DNA of 64,000 bases. Source: Chrysomallon squamiferum. Lineage: Eukaryota; Mollusca; Gastropoda; Neomphalida; Peltospiridae. The position numbers and the translations under genes were made by a program. Below the pieces are notes generated by a model that ran no database searches, was not told the origin of the DNA, and was given only the letters and a program-made list of their open reading frames with translations. Of this stretch, positions 11,756-23,914 are shown one piece after another; within the stretch, counting starts at the first letter, position 1, and every line of letters begins with the position of its first letter. Location of the stretch: contig CM022666.1 in the NCBI GenBank assembly GCA_012295275.1, positions 16,456,772 through 16,520,771 on the forward strand, given 5' to 3'.

Positions 11756-13158
11756 CTGTTAATGATCATTGATCAGTTAATATTAACAAGTAGACCAAAT
11801 GAAAAGAAACACACACAAACGCACACGCACACACATTATCATTTTTTTTAATTACTACATTACATTAAACTAAAATGCTGCTACATCACATACGATGTAT
11901 ATGAAAATAAACTTAAAACTGAAACAAATGTGACGTATATATATATATATATATATATTTACCTGTGTGAATACCTGTCTTCACGTTGAGTTTGTTGTCT
12001 GGCAGGACGGAGACTCGTAATTCCATGTTTTTCAAAGCCAGAGCAAGTCTGCAGATTTCCGCAGCGTGCTCGTTTTCTTTCGGGATGGGAGCGCCTGCGT
12101 GCGACAGTGCGATTAGAATCAAAAACACAGACAGCGTGTTCAAAATAGACAGCGCATATTAAGAAAATTTGGATTAACAAGAAAATATATCTGTGCTGTG
12201 ATTACGTATACAGAACGTTTTAAATTGTAAATTATCAATCAAGTACAGCTTACCTTGATTTACATATTACTGGTTATACGTTGCCGTGGGTTACAGGTTA
12301 TATATTGCGTTGTCCTACTGTGTGTGTGTGTGTGTGTGTGTGTGTTTGTCCTTGTGTGTATATATATATGTATATATGTTATGCATTATATTATTGCATT
12401 AGTTTTAAAGGTTACGCATTAGTTTGTCACACTGGTTGTACACTACACTTATTTAATTGATTTTGTGTTACTTTTCTTTATATGATTATATTATTTATTT
12501 TAAATGGTGTAAGTTCTAATGTTTTAATCGTATGTATCTATATATATATATATATATATATGGTAATTTTTTATAAAAAAAATATTTTTAAAACTGCAAA
12601 CCAGCAACAATCACAAATTTATCTCCAATGCTCTCCACCCTGAACACGTCAAATTTGGCGATGACGTTGTCGTAGCTCTCGTAGATTTTGTTCAACGTAG
12701 ACACAACGCTGCCGGGGCTGCAGTATGCGATAATCTCGGAGAATCCGTCCAGATCGGAGGAGAGTACAGTGACAGAAGAAAACGCCTCAGTTTTCACCGT
12801 CTGTCTGTGCCTGAGTGTGTCTGCTATAGACTCGGGCACCAGCTGGTACAGCAGCATTTCCAGACGATCCTTCTTTTTAGTCAGAGCAAACGACCTTGTG
12901 AAAGAGAGAGAAACGATAACACGGAGACACGTGATCAATTAAATTAATTTTAAAAGCAGAACGTTAGCTGACTGTGATGAACTGTTTATTAAAATTTTAT
13001 CAGATATTTTTAATAACGCAAGACTGGAATTGATTTTTAAATCATTTAAGACAATATGTATATTTTTTTAAATATCATGCCACCATGTGGATTTTGAAAA
13101 AATAAACTTTTCAGATAAAACATAACAAACGAACTTAGTACTGCTACTGCCACTACCA

Positions 13159-13204
<46 letters not shown>

Positions 13205-13466
13205 GCTACTGCTACTACTACTACTACTGCTACTACTACTACTACTACTACTACTGCTACTACTATTAAAAAATTATGTTTTCTAAACGTTAACATAATT
13301 ATTTTTAAAACAGAATAATTTTTGGAGAATGGAAATTAATACAATATCGATACACTGCATTTTGTAATCGGAACATATAAAGTATTTCAGGAGCAGATAC
13401 CATCAAAACAGAATTCCATACAAATCTGACATACATTCAAAATTGATTTAAACCCCCAAAAAGTTT

Positions 13467-13534
<68 letters not shown>

Positions 13535-15138
13535 CTTTCGGAAAGAATAAAGAAATATTTCCTAAACTCATCCGTCAGCGAGTAGACGGCGTAGATGATG
13601 ATGATGGAGACAACAAAGACGCTGAACAAGATGATGGACGTCGTGGTTATCTCTCTGACGTCGACCTTCTGAGCTTTGTCCAGCATGAGCGTGATCTCTG
13701 CGGCGAGCTCGCTCTGGTCTCCAGCTAAGAGATCCATGTAGACTGTCTTGTTGTCAAACCACCACTTCGCCGTCTCCACAGACCCGTCACCCGTCGACCC
13801 TTCACCTTTAATGTTAGCAGGGATGTGAGACAGAACTCCGTGAAGACGCTGGTCGTTCTGAAAGTGTTTGTCAAATAATCGGTTAAATAATCGTTTACGT
13901 AGTTGATGGAAGAATATGACCTAGAAACGATTACCGTAACAACACATAGGAACTTATAGCCTAAGTACATCGCACTTATAAGAAAACAGAAATGTTTCTG
14001 GGACAGAATGAAAAAAAAAAGAAAAAGAAGACAGACTGACACAAAAAAAGACAGACAGACTGACAAACTTAAAGGAAGTGACAGACAGACAAAAGATGAT
14101 CGTTATTATCATCACATACCATTATTTATATTGTTAATCGTTATTATTAATATTATTATTATTGTTATCATCATTATCAATGTTATTTATTTAGTTAGTT
14201 AGTTAGTTAGTTAGTAGTTAGTTAGTTTGTTTGTTTGTTGTTTTCTCCCTGTCTTTGTTTTGCAGGCTAACATTGTTATCAGTAAAATGTTATTACTGAA
14301 CACACGAATAATACTCATAATTTCCACGAGTAAAATTAAGAAAAAAACGTATACGTCTGTTTAGTATAAAAACATACTTTACATACAGCTTCTGAAAGAA
14401 CGCTGAATCAAACACAACAAGTGATATATCAAACGGAAATGACAACGACATAAAACAACCCCAGCGACAACGTTGAAGGACAGATCCTGCGTCCTACAGC
14501 GTCAACGCTTGTCGAGTTAAAAGTGAAACTCACGTTAAAGTTCTTGTACAGGTCGTGGACCAAGTCTGAGTACTGCCTCGCAGAGACAAACGTCGCGTTG
14601 GCCACGCCCTGGCTCTCCAGGAACCACAGATAAATTTCCACCGAGGAGAACTGACCAGTAGCGTAAAATATCGTCCCAAGAGCCCGTTCCAATCCCATGT
14701 ACTCTTTGGCTATAACTATCTCCTGATAGGCGACCAGACTTCGCCAGATGGAGCCCGACTCGTTCTCGGTGATTGCGTCATAGAGCCACGTGATGAACAC
14801 CCGAATGAGGCTCGTGTACATCTGAAGTTCCTGAACAACGGTTTGATTTAGTGTGTCCAGTTCATATCTGAAATCATCATAACAATAATAGTAATAATAA
14901 TAATAATAATATTAACAATAATAGTAATGATAACAAAAACAATAATATTAACAATAATAGTAATGATAACAAAAACAATAATATTAACAATAATAGTAAT
15001 GATAACAAAAACAATAATATTAACAATAATGGTAATGATAACAAAAACAATAATATTAACAATAATAGTAATGATAATAATGATGGTTATGTGAATGGAA
15101 AAATTTAACAAAACAAAAAAACAATAACAAATAATAAA

Positions 15139-15182
<44 letters not shown>

Positions 15183-15398
15183 TAATAATAATAATAATAA
15201 GAAGAAGATGCATTATTATTAGCTCTTTAGTCCAATAGCGTGATCTACGTTCACAGTGTATACAAACAGGAAAATGTTTTATATATCACGAAACAGCAAA
15301 AACAACAACAACCATAACATTTTTTATTATTATTATTATTACTACTATTATTATTATTATTATTATTATTACTACTATTATTATTATTATTATTGTTA

Positions 15399-15445
<47 letters not shown>

Positions 15446-15974
15446 ACTGTTGTTGTTGTTGTTGCTGTTATTGTTGTTGTTGTTGATAGTGCTGTTTTGT
15501 GAAATCTAAATAACCTTTGAGAATTAATGAACACATTTATCACTTTACCTGTGTTTACTGAGATAAGACAAAAATTTGGACTTCGACTTGAACTCTGGTC
15601 TTGTCATGTCGGGTCCAGTTGTCCAGTAGATCAGCTGTTCCATGGACTTGTCCGTCTCGTCGTACGTCTGTAGCAGAAGACTCTTAGTTTCGTCTGCTAT
15701 GGAGCAGAGGTAGAGGGCGCTCACGTCGCGTTCTTCCTGCAGGTAGTGTATGACGCGGCCGAGGTCGACGCTGTAGAGGAGAGAACGTCGGATGTTGGAG
15801 GACTCGTGGTAGTTGTTGTAGGTTCTGAAGAAGGTGTCGGCAATGAGAAGTGTCAGCAGAGTGACTGGGACCATGATGATCACCAGAATCTTCGACAGCT
15901 GCTTTATCCTGCCGTGGAATGAGAGTGGGTTCACTGAAAACAACATGATTAATTCATCTATATCTCTTTCCCCC

Positions 15975-16006
<32 letters not shown>

Positions 16007-16523
16007 ATGTGTGTATGTGTGTGTATGTGTATGTATGTGTATATGTGTGTGTGTAAAATATATATATGTATGTATGTATGTCTCAATGTATGTAATGTAT
16101 GTGTATTTCATTTAATGTTGCAAGATGTAAATAAATAAACACACAAAGAAACAAACAAACAGACAAATAAGTAAATAAATGGTTATTTTCTTAAGATGTC
16201 ACCTTTATCCTTCTCAGGTCGAATGCGGATCGCAGCTCATCCGAGCCTCGCTGCATAAGCCATTCTAACCTTCGCATAATAAAATTTTCTAAAAACATCC
16301 ACTAAGACAGAACAAAACAAAAATCAAAAGCAGCCGCTCTGCTAGAATGCTCACTTTTAAAGAATTTCTGAAACCTCGTATCTGGCGGCTCAAACTTCAA
16401 CACCTCGTTGATGGCGGCTTCATTCTGCGACTCAGTCATCGTCGTGCACGACAACTTTGAATTGAGAGACATTCGAACAGTTATTTTTTCATCTCCTGGC
16501 TGAACTCGATTAGAATGAGGCAT
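11657..16523 (-). CDS. NIT-domain receptor guanylate cyclase (gene span of the seven supported exons)
   Basis: This two-pass membrane cyclase is predicted to make cGMP. Exons (minus order) are 16523-16355, 15933-15549, 14867-14534, 13857-13535, 12894-12602, 12094-11963 and 11755-11657, all with GT/AG borders and consistent phases, giving 578 residues before the tentative last exon. TM1 lies at about residues 67-90. An extracellular NIT (nitrate/nitrite-sensor) domain spans roughly 100-360, including WWFDNKTVYMDLL. TM2 is at about 368-390 (TTSIILFSVFVVSIIIIYAV). A linker helix follows (KKKDRLEMLLYQLVPESIAD), then the cyclase domain from about 440. The metal Asp (SSDLDGF, 451; IGDKF, 495), guanine Glu (491) and guanine Cys (561) are present. 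The catalytic Asn and Arg are replaced by Thr568 and Lys572 (GQTVTTAAKIES), so activity is uncertain. NIT-type cyclases are described in Platynereis ciliary photoreceptors, where they act in nitric-oxide signalling. Confidence 0.88.
11963..12094 (-). CDS. NIT-guanylate cyclase exon 6
   Basis: The exon encodes APIPKENEHAAEICRLALAL and on to VKTGIHTG, matching the HAxEIxxMALxL and GIHTG motifs of class III cyclases. It is flanked by cgcacgcag and gtaaat. Confidence 0.9.
12602..12894 (-). CDS. NIT-guanylate cyclase exon 5
   Basis: The exon encodes the end of the signalling helix (KKKDRLEMLLYQLVP) and the first half of the cyclase domain, including SSDLDGF and RVESIGDKF. It carries the metal-binding and guanine-recognition residues. 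Confidence 0.9.
13156..13266. repeat. CTA trinucleotide repeat in a cyclase intron
   Basis: CTA/CTG trinucleotide run within the intron between exons 4 and 5. Confidence 0.9.
13470..13533. repeat. AAT microsatellite abutting a cyclase splice donor
   Basis: A pure AAT run begins immediately after the donor (gttatt) of exon 4. Confidence 0.9.
13535..13857 (-). CDS. NIT-guanylate cyclase exon 4
   Basis: The exon encodes the end of the NIT domain (NDQRLHGVLSHIPANI, KWWFDNKTVYMDLL) and the second membrane helix. The donor is AAAG|gttatt and the acceptor ctttcag. Confidence 0.9.
14534..14867 (-). CDS. NIT-guanylate cyclase exon 3
   Basis: The exon encodes the central NIT domain (YELDTLNQTVVQELQ through LVHDLYKNFN), with ERALGTIFYATGQFS typical of the helical NIT fold. 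The acceptor is atttcag and the donor gtgagt. Confidence 0.9.
14905..15079. repeat. 36-bp minisatellite in a cyclase intron
   Basis: Five near-identical 36-base copies (each containing ATTAACAATAATAGTAATGA) lie about 40 bp upstream of the exon 3 acceptor. AAT runs continue at 15139-15200. Confidence 0.9.
15322..15442. repeat. ATT/ATG/TTG microsatellite in a cyclase intron
   Basis: TTA repeat with TAC interruptions, followed by TTG repeats to about 15485. Confidence 0.9.
15549..15933 (-). CDS. NIT-guanylate cyclase exon 2
   Basis: The exon encodes the cytoplasmic lead NPLSFHGRIKQLSK, TM1 (ILVIIMVPVTLLTLLIADTF) and the start of the NIT domain (SVDLGRVIHYLQEERDVSAL). The acceptor is gttttcag and the donor gtaaag. 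Confidence 0.9.
15975..16100. repeat. TG/TATG microsatellite in a cyclase intron
   Basis: Mixed GT and GTAT repeat in the first coding intron. Confidence 0.85.
16355..16523 (-). CDS. NIT-guanylate cyclase exon 1 of the coding region
   Basis: The ATG at 16523-16521 begins MPHSNRVQPGDEKITVRMSL, a hydrophilic cytoplasmic N-terminus ending FQKFFK. It lies 2 bp after an acceptor (ctgtgtttaaag), so an upstream non-coding exon is expected. The donor is gtgagc, and joining to exon 2 recreates a Met codon. Confidence 0.8.
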
Positions 16524-16663
16524 GACTTTAAACACAGAAAAAAAAAAAAGAAAAAAAAAAAACAATTTTAGTTTATTTAGTTCTATTATTTAGACCATTG
16601 TGAAGAAAGTAAGCAACGAAGAGAAAGGTTCAAAGATAAAATATTTACAAAATAATCACTCAC

Positions 16664-16790
16664 CACCCTTCAGCGCGTGCGGTTAACGTAGGCCATCTGA
16701 ACAAACTGTGAGTGAAAGGTCTAGGCTGGCTCGGAGAAATCGCTGTCGCTAAGGCCTGTTGTAACTACCCTGTTGTCAGGAAACTAAAAT
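16664..16790 (-). other. Probable 5' non-coding first exon of the guanylate cyclase
   Basis: A strong donor (gtgagt) ends this exon at 16664. The upstream boundary is unknown and the right coordinate is approximate. Confidence 0.4.
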
Positions 16791-16794
16791 ATAT

Positions 16795-16890
16795 TACGTC
16801 ACTCTCTTTTCTTGGGCGTGGCTGCATCCTATCAGTTACCATAGCAACGGTCGATACAGATATATATATATATCTGACTGACGTCATTCA
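16795..16890 (-). promoter_or_regulatory. Guanylate cyclase promoter with RFX X-box and CRE
   Basis: GTTACCATAGCAAC at 16835-16848 is an imperfect palindrome fitting the RFX X-box consensus (GTYNCCATRGNAAC type). A GC/KLF-type box (GGGCGTGGC) lies at 16814-16822 and a perfect CRE palindrome (TGACGTCA) at 16879-16886. They sit just upstream of the inferred first exon. X-boxes are classic promoter motifs of ciliary genes. Confidence 0.6.
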
Positions 16891-16974
16891 TACGTTTAGT
16901 TCCGATTTTTGTTTACCTCATCAAAAAGTTCAGAGTTTAACTTTTTCATGAGCACAACTGCTACTGCAACGACT

Positions 16975-17452
16975 GCTGCTTCAACTAGTCCTATTACTAC
17001 TGTTATTATTACTGTTACTACTATTACTACAATTACAACTACTGCTAATACCACTGCCACTACTAATGCTATTACAACTATTACAAAAACAACTATTATT
17101 ACTGTTACTAATACTAGAAAAACCTTTTGTTTGGATTTTTTTTTTCTTTATATTAATTTTTTTCAATAATTTAATCCTTTAATAATAATAATAAAAAAAA
17201 TAATAATAAAAAAAAAAAATAAATAAATAATAAATGAATAAATAAATAAAACATCAAAAATATTAATAGTTGTTGTGGTAGTAGTATTAGTAATATTAGT
17301 AGTGATAGAAGTAGTTGCAGTAGTAGTAATAGCTGTAGTAGTAGTAATAGTAGTAGTAGTGGCTGAAGCAGTGGTGATAGTAGTAATACTAGTAGTACTA
17401 ACAGTGGTGACAGTGGTAACGGCAGTGGCTGTAATAGTAGTAGTAGTAGTAA

Positions 17453-17505
<53 letters not shown>

Positions 17506-17516
17506 TTTGGGCCATT
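16975..17516. repeat. ACT/GTA trinucleotide-rich region
   Basis: Degenerate ACT trinucleotides (16975-17120) are followed by a GTA array that becomes pure at about 17440-17505. The open frames on both strands are low-complexity. Confidence 0.9.
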
Positions 17517-18300
17517 GTTTATACATAAATTTATTTATTTTCACTTACTTATCTAGTCCATGTTTTGGTCTGGAACGTACCAGCTCGCGCACGAATACGC
17601 GGGGTACTGTCACCGGTACGTGACGTTAGAAGATACACTGACTGGATACGTCGTCAATAAGTTAGTCTGGTGTGGACAGACGTCGTATCCAGGTACGTGA
17701 CGTTAGAGGATACTTTGGATACTTTGTCAGTTTCAAATTATAATAATAATAATATCAACAACAACAACAACAACATGTGTTATGTGTATGTATGTTAAAA
17801 AAACAAATTGATAATAGTTTTAATATTCTCTGAACGAAATACTTTGAGAGAAACAGACAGACAGACTGACAGACAGAAATATGAACAGATAGATAAACAG
17901 ACACAGAAACACAGACGCGCAGATATTTAGGTAGGTAGGTAGATAAATATATAGATAAAGAGACAGATAGAGAGTTAGACAAACTGACAGACATACAGAC
18001 AAACAGAGGTTTTGACAGTAGCTCATCATTTGGTGATAGTAACGGTCTTCCTATTTCACTGTACGTAGAAAAAAATATTAGCGTTTTAACAATTATTCAT
18101 ATAAAAAATATAGCAAAAAGTATCAGCTACGAATAAAAAAATATAGTCAACTGTTCATTTAGTCATGATGAAGGTGCTGTTATTTAGTGGTGTAAAACTC
18201 TTTCAGATTTTAAAATGATTTCTGATTTCAGTTTGCTGAGTCAGTGAGGGGGATGAGATATGGTTACTTGTCAGGTCGAGGCGTGACAAACCCGCGTACA
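17517..18300. other. Unassigned region with short direct repeat
   Basis: A GC-richer patch at 17560-17720 contains a direct repeat of GGTACGTGACGTTAGA at about 17612 and 17693. The rest (AGAC/AGAT runs at 17840-18000) is simple sequence. I see no gene. Confidence 0.5.
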
Positions 18301-18307
18301 GCAAACA

Positions 18308-18438
18308 CAGGTCAGAGAGACACACTTAGTGTCCGGGTCAGAGAGAAACACTTAGTGTCCGGGTCAGAGAGAAACAGTTAGTGTCCGGGTCAGAGAGAAA
18401 CACTTAGTGTCCGGGTCAGAGAGAAACAGTTAGTGTCC
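18308..18438. repeat. 26-bp minisatellite, 5 copies
   Basis: Five tandem copies of a 26-base unit contain GGTCAGAGAGAAACA and TTAGTGTCCG. They are nearly identical. Confidence 0.9.
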
Positions 18439-18561
18439 GGTGCGGAAATGTGTTTTATAAAAATGATGATGTAGATCAATAAAATGATGACAAACAGATA
18501 CGCACAAGCAGACTGGCAAATAAATAGACTGGTAGATTCGTAAAACGATGTCTATGTCTGT

Positions 18562-18753
<192 letters not shown>

Positions 18754-18888
18754 ACATGTTTGTCTGCTTGTATTTGTTTGCGTGTTTATTTACATATTTA
18801 ATTAGATAGGTAAGAAAGTGGACTATATAGTAATATCCACACACACACACAAACACATTCCATCCATCCATCGCTATCTCTCTCTTTC

Positions 18889-18926
<38 letters not shown>

Positions 18927-19099
18927 TTGCAGTTTCAGTTTAGTATTTATTCATATTTTCCTCTTCTACCTTCATTGTCTGATTATTTATTTATTATTTA
19001 TTTATTTTATAGGTTTTTTTCGCAACGTATGAACTTGTGTCTCTCGGTAACGTTTCAAAAGTTGTGATATTAGTCAGTCACTGCAAGAACAGAGAATGT

Positions 19100-19355
19100 G
19101 AGTTTATTCTTTTTCATATATCACTGTAGAATGTTATCTTGTTATCATATTGTTTAGTACATTATCTTAGGTTTGTATTTTACTTTTATTCTTTATCATA
19201 TATCATTGTAGAATTGTATCTTGTTATCATATTGTTTAGTACATTATCATCTTATTTAGGTTTGTATTTTACTTTTATTCTTTATCATATATCACTGTAG
19301 AATGTTATCTTCTTACATGTTTAGTCTTATTTAGGTTTGTATTTTATTTTATCAT
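19100..19355. repeat. Imperfect 82-88-bp tandem repeat, 3 copies
   Basis: Copies start near 19114, 19196 and 19284. They share TCATATATCACTGTAGAAT and TTAGGTTTGTATTTTA. Confidence 0.8.
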
Positions 19356-19769
19356 TGTTCAGTAATGTTTACTGAATTATTTTGTATCAATATATCATAA
19401 TTATAGTATTTTGTTGTATTGTATATTACTGTATTATTTATAGTGTTACTTAGTATTGAACATTATTTTATTACTGTAATTTATTTATATAATTATATAA
19501 ATGCATCTTACATAATACAGTAACATTTTTTATTTTTGTGCTGCGATATTTGTAAATTATTAGTATACCTTGTTATTGTTATCTGTTTTCGTGTTTCTAT
19601 TACTGATTGATTATTTCGCATTTCTTGTCTGTCTTTGAATATTCTTATATTTATATGTACAAACCTCTCCTCCAATCAGTTACAATACTGCATGCAGGTC
19701 AGAATGCATCATGTATTTATTTATTTGTTTGGTTGGTTGGTTAGTTAATTATTTGCTTGTTTGTTGTGA

Positions 19770-19818
<49 letters not shown>

Positions 19819-21383
19819 TTATGGGAAACATGTAATAAGACTCAATTGTAGATTTGAAAACTGACAAAGAAATCACGGATTGAAATATGAATGTATTGAT
19901 GATCCGTCGTAAGTATAGTAGTAGCATTCGTAGTAGTAATAGTCGTAGTAGTAGTAGTAGTATAGTAACTGTAGTAGCCGTAGCAGTAGTAATGTAAATA
20001 ATAGTAATAATAGTAATATACTACTACTACTGCTACTAATAATAATAATAATAGTAAAAGTAATGACTCATAGAAATAACTTTGGATCACATGATTAACG
20101 TAATTACACAGAATCATAAAAAGATGAATTTAGTTAAATGTTAGAGCATACTTGAACTTTGGTAATTAACAATAACAGTAACAGTAATAATAATCATAAT
20201 AATAATAATAGTAGTAGTAAAAACATATTGTGGATATACGCACAGGCACCAATGATGATAAATATTAAGTTGGCTGAGTAATAAGAATTATTGATAGTAA
20301 AGGGAAAGTAAATTTGTTCTGTCCCTGTTAAGAAGTGTTGTGACTGTCTCTGAGTATCCGACACGTGGTGATACGGGTGGTGTGATAATGAAATAACACA
20401 GATAAGTGACCGAGGACAAAGGGTGAGACATCACACTAACAAACCCGTGTGATAAAAACTACCAGACGCCAATTCACACACTTAGAAGCAAACAGGTGCA
20501 AACGTCTTAGCTGTTTTATTTATTTATTTATTTTAATGTTTGGCGTATGAATACTGAATGCGACAATTTTTTTTTTTTTTTTTTAAACTTTTATTACATT
20601 TATGACGTGAATCTTCAAAGTAAGTTTGTTACTTAATCGACTGTCAACATAAAACTCATGCCTTTAAGACGTGAGATTCCCTCGTATGCGTGGACGGATC
20701 CATTACGAAATTAACGAGGCTCAAGTGTTGGCCTCTAATCCTAGAGGGACCCCAGAAAAGACGTTAGTCCACACTTCTTGAAAATTTTTATCAAAATCTG
20801 ACACGTGTCTAAATGGAACATTGCCACAGCAGATAACAGTGGTTATCCAGACCTCGTTATTGCTCGCGAAGCGCCACCGTAATTGTTCAAGCTATAGGGC
20901 CGCAAAACTGAAGTTCCGTCACTACTCATGTGATCTTTCCGTAAGAAACATTACAGTACAGTTGACGTAATGAAGTATTAAATGATAAGTGTGACTTGCA
21001 TAAACAAACTCTCGTCAAATTACAGCTTTTATTTCATGAATATTGCACTTCAACTGGTGCGTAAGAAAAACTCCTCTAAAACAGGATGTTTCAGATATCA
21101 TGTGACAGTCCATATATACACACATTATGGAGCTGTAACTAGACTGTACAAAGTTCGTTTCAGAAAGTATGTAAAAAAGGTTGCCTTGTTCGTTATTTTT
21201 TTTTTTTTTTTTTATAACCATTTCGGATTGAGACAGTGTATATAGTGTTGTGATAATGTAGTTAGACTTTGCAAAGTACATTTCTAAAAGTACGTTTGTT
21301 TTGAAGAACTGTGGTAGTTTTAAGAAAATTAATTTTAATCTCAAATAAAAAAAATATATATATATATAAAAGATTCTCACAAC

Positions 21384-21449
<66 letters not shown>

Positions 21450-22096
21450 GAAGTAAATTACAAACTAAAAGAAAGTATTGGATTTTCTTTCTTGTATTTT
21501 TTTTTTTTTTTTTTTTTTCGCGTGTGTGTATTTGTTCCCAGACACAAAAAGCAAACGTCCTTCAAGCTGAAAGTACCAGAATTATTTATTTTACGTACAT
21601 TCAGTGTATCTGTTTTTATTTTTATTTTAAGACTGTAGTTGTAATTATATACAAGTAAAAATAAAACAAATTCTTTCCACTGTTAGAGATGTGAAGACCT
21701 GAATTTGACAATGTCCCATCTACACATTTTGTTTTATAATTATTATTTTATTATTTCATTTTTCTTCTTCTTCTTCTTTATTTTTTTTTTTTTTAATTTT
21801 ATTTTACTTTTAATAAAATCTCAGAAATAAACAAAAGTATTGTAATAAAATAAAACTGTCGTCTGACAGTAGTTTTCCTACGTCTGATGAAATTGTATAA
21901 TTAGTCTGTGAGGACAGGTCATTGTCCTATCCGGTTTTCGAATCACGTGACATTTGGTTACTGGTATCTAAACTATGTTACGGCATGGTACTAAAAAGAT
22001 ACCAACCAAGTCAAAACTGATAACATAATAAAAACAAAAAACAAAATAAAAATAGCCATCAAGAAATAATGTATACATTACAAATTATTAGTAAAC

Positions 22097-22147
<51 letters not shown>

Positions 22148-22180
22148 AGTGACAAGTACAACCAAGTATTTAATATACAC
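19356..22180. other. AT-rich region without a recognised gene
   Basis: The region holds ATT/AAT microsatellites (19770-19816, 21386-21447, 22097-22145), GTA runs (19915-20055) and poly-T tracts. The patch 20640-20960 has normal base composition and a small hairpin (CCTCTAATCCTAGAGG), but no coding frame that I can support. Confidence 0.5.
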
Positions 22181-22183
22181 TTG

Positions 22184-22400
22184 TGACGTCACAGTATTGT
22201 ATGGACGATATGGTTTCTTTGAAATACATCTACGAGGTCAATGTCAACAATCCATTACACATTTAATTAAAAGTTACAAGTGACGTCACGGTTTGGATAT
22301 TAATTTTCATTAAAATACATCCCAAACTGCACTGCTATATCAATGTTGTAATTGTGACGTCATGTTTCAATGGTTAATTTTAATTTCATCTGTGACGTCA
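22184..22400. promoter_or_regulatory. Cluster of four CRE palindromes
   Basis: The perfect 8-bp palindrome TGACGTCA occurs at 22184-22191, 22281-22288, 22355-22362 and 22393-22400. The flanks are partly similar (a TTGTGACGTCA or AAGTGACGTCA context). This could be an ATF/CREB-responsive element or a degenerate tandem repeat. No adjacent gene is recognised. Confidence 0.45.
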
Positions 22401-22585
22401 CTGCTTTTTATATCTGCTAAATTATTGTTCATTGATGAGACGAAATATCTTCTAACGAGATATCTAAACAAACATATTTTAAAACATTCAAGTCACTATA
22501 AAAAGTATATAAAAAGCTGTATTTTAGATCATGGATATAATTATATATATATATTTTTTAACTCTCCATATGACAGTACTATTTC

Positions 22586-22637
<52 letters not shown>

Positions 22638-23900
22638 ATACAAAGAGTACAAAGGAAATAATGAAATTGATGCTCACACAATATTATACAATTCTGACAT
22701 TTTAAAAACAATTTAAGTCTGTATAATTCAAATTGTAATTAAAACATATACAAAAAACTGAGATTCACAAACTATTGCACAAAATACAATCACGTTTTTT
22801 CTGCAATTATACAGAACAAATTATGTGATACATTTAGAATCTAAATACAGATGTTGACAGGTTATATATTTAAAATTGAATTTAAAACAAAAAATTACAG
22901 ATATACTAATTACTTTGAATCTTATCAACTCAGACCTTGCTGTGAGACATATGTAGAATTTAACATAAACAGTGATCTAGATAAACATTTAGAATTAAAC
23001 ACAAATCTAAACATGTTTAGAATTTAACATAAACACAAATCTAATTATAACCATTTTTAGAATTTAACATAAACAGAGATAAATTATTATGTTTAGAAAT
23101 GAAGATAACTGCAAACCACTTTTTTTCTCTTTCACAACACAGTAAACATTCAAGTAATAATAGATGGAATATGAATATGCTGAAAGATTGTCCTTTGGTT
23201 TTTCCATTTTAATTCCAGCTATAAACAATAGACTAGTACACTATGAGTTTAAAAATATGCATCTTCTTTCATTTTTGTTATTTCATAGATTTTATTTCAT
23301 TTATTATTTGCTTTCATTTCTTTTTTAAATTTCTTTTATGATTATCATTTTATTTTTGTTTCATTATTATTATTATTATTTTTAAAGTATCATAATCTGT
23401 TTCCTTTCAAAAAAGTAAAAAAAAAAAAAAAAAATAAAAGACAATTTGATAAAAGCTAAAACAAGGAAATTAATCCATAAATTAGAGAATGTTTGAATAA
23501 TAATCAGAACATTTAAACATTTGATTTCCAGATTATAAAGTGACTGTCAAAATGTATACATGTATAATAAAAATTTTTTAAAAATCATGAATATCTCTTT
23601 CACAACAAATAAAGCTGCAACATATACTTTGTTGGTTTTTTTAAACTCAAAATTCAAAAAACATTTAAAAGTATGCACAGTTGACTGTTATCAAATTCAT
23701 TATCTAGGCAAAAATATTTTAAAAATGTCACAACCATTTATTTGAGTTTTATAACTGAAAATTGGAACAAGTCAAAAAAAAAAAAAATTAATTAACTGTG
23801 ATTTACAACATATAGCTGGATAGAGATAAAAATATGTATTTTACACAGGCAAAGCAAAAATCTGTAGTAAATTTTATACAAAACTGAAATCTGTAAAACA
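22401..23900. other. AT-rich DNA with short degenerate repeats
   Basis: An AAT microsatellite lies at 22588-22633. A degenerate repeat of AGAATTTAACATAAACA is seen at about 22955-23080. No gene was recognised. Confidence 0.5.
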
Positions 23901-23914
23901 CTGTTCTGTGATGT

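Noticed and set aside
17171-17556. Poly-Leu and poly-Val open frames
   Set aside because: They are translations of the GTA/TAC trinucleotide array.
18308-18438. Possible CRISPR-like array
   Set aside because: The repeats are directly tandem with no unique spacers, and the sequence is eukaryotic.
20982-21380. Two overlapping open frames of 87 and 121 residues on opposite strands
   Set aside because: Their composition is AT-driven, no domain is recognisable and they overlap on opposite strands.
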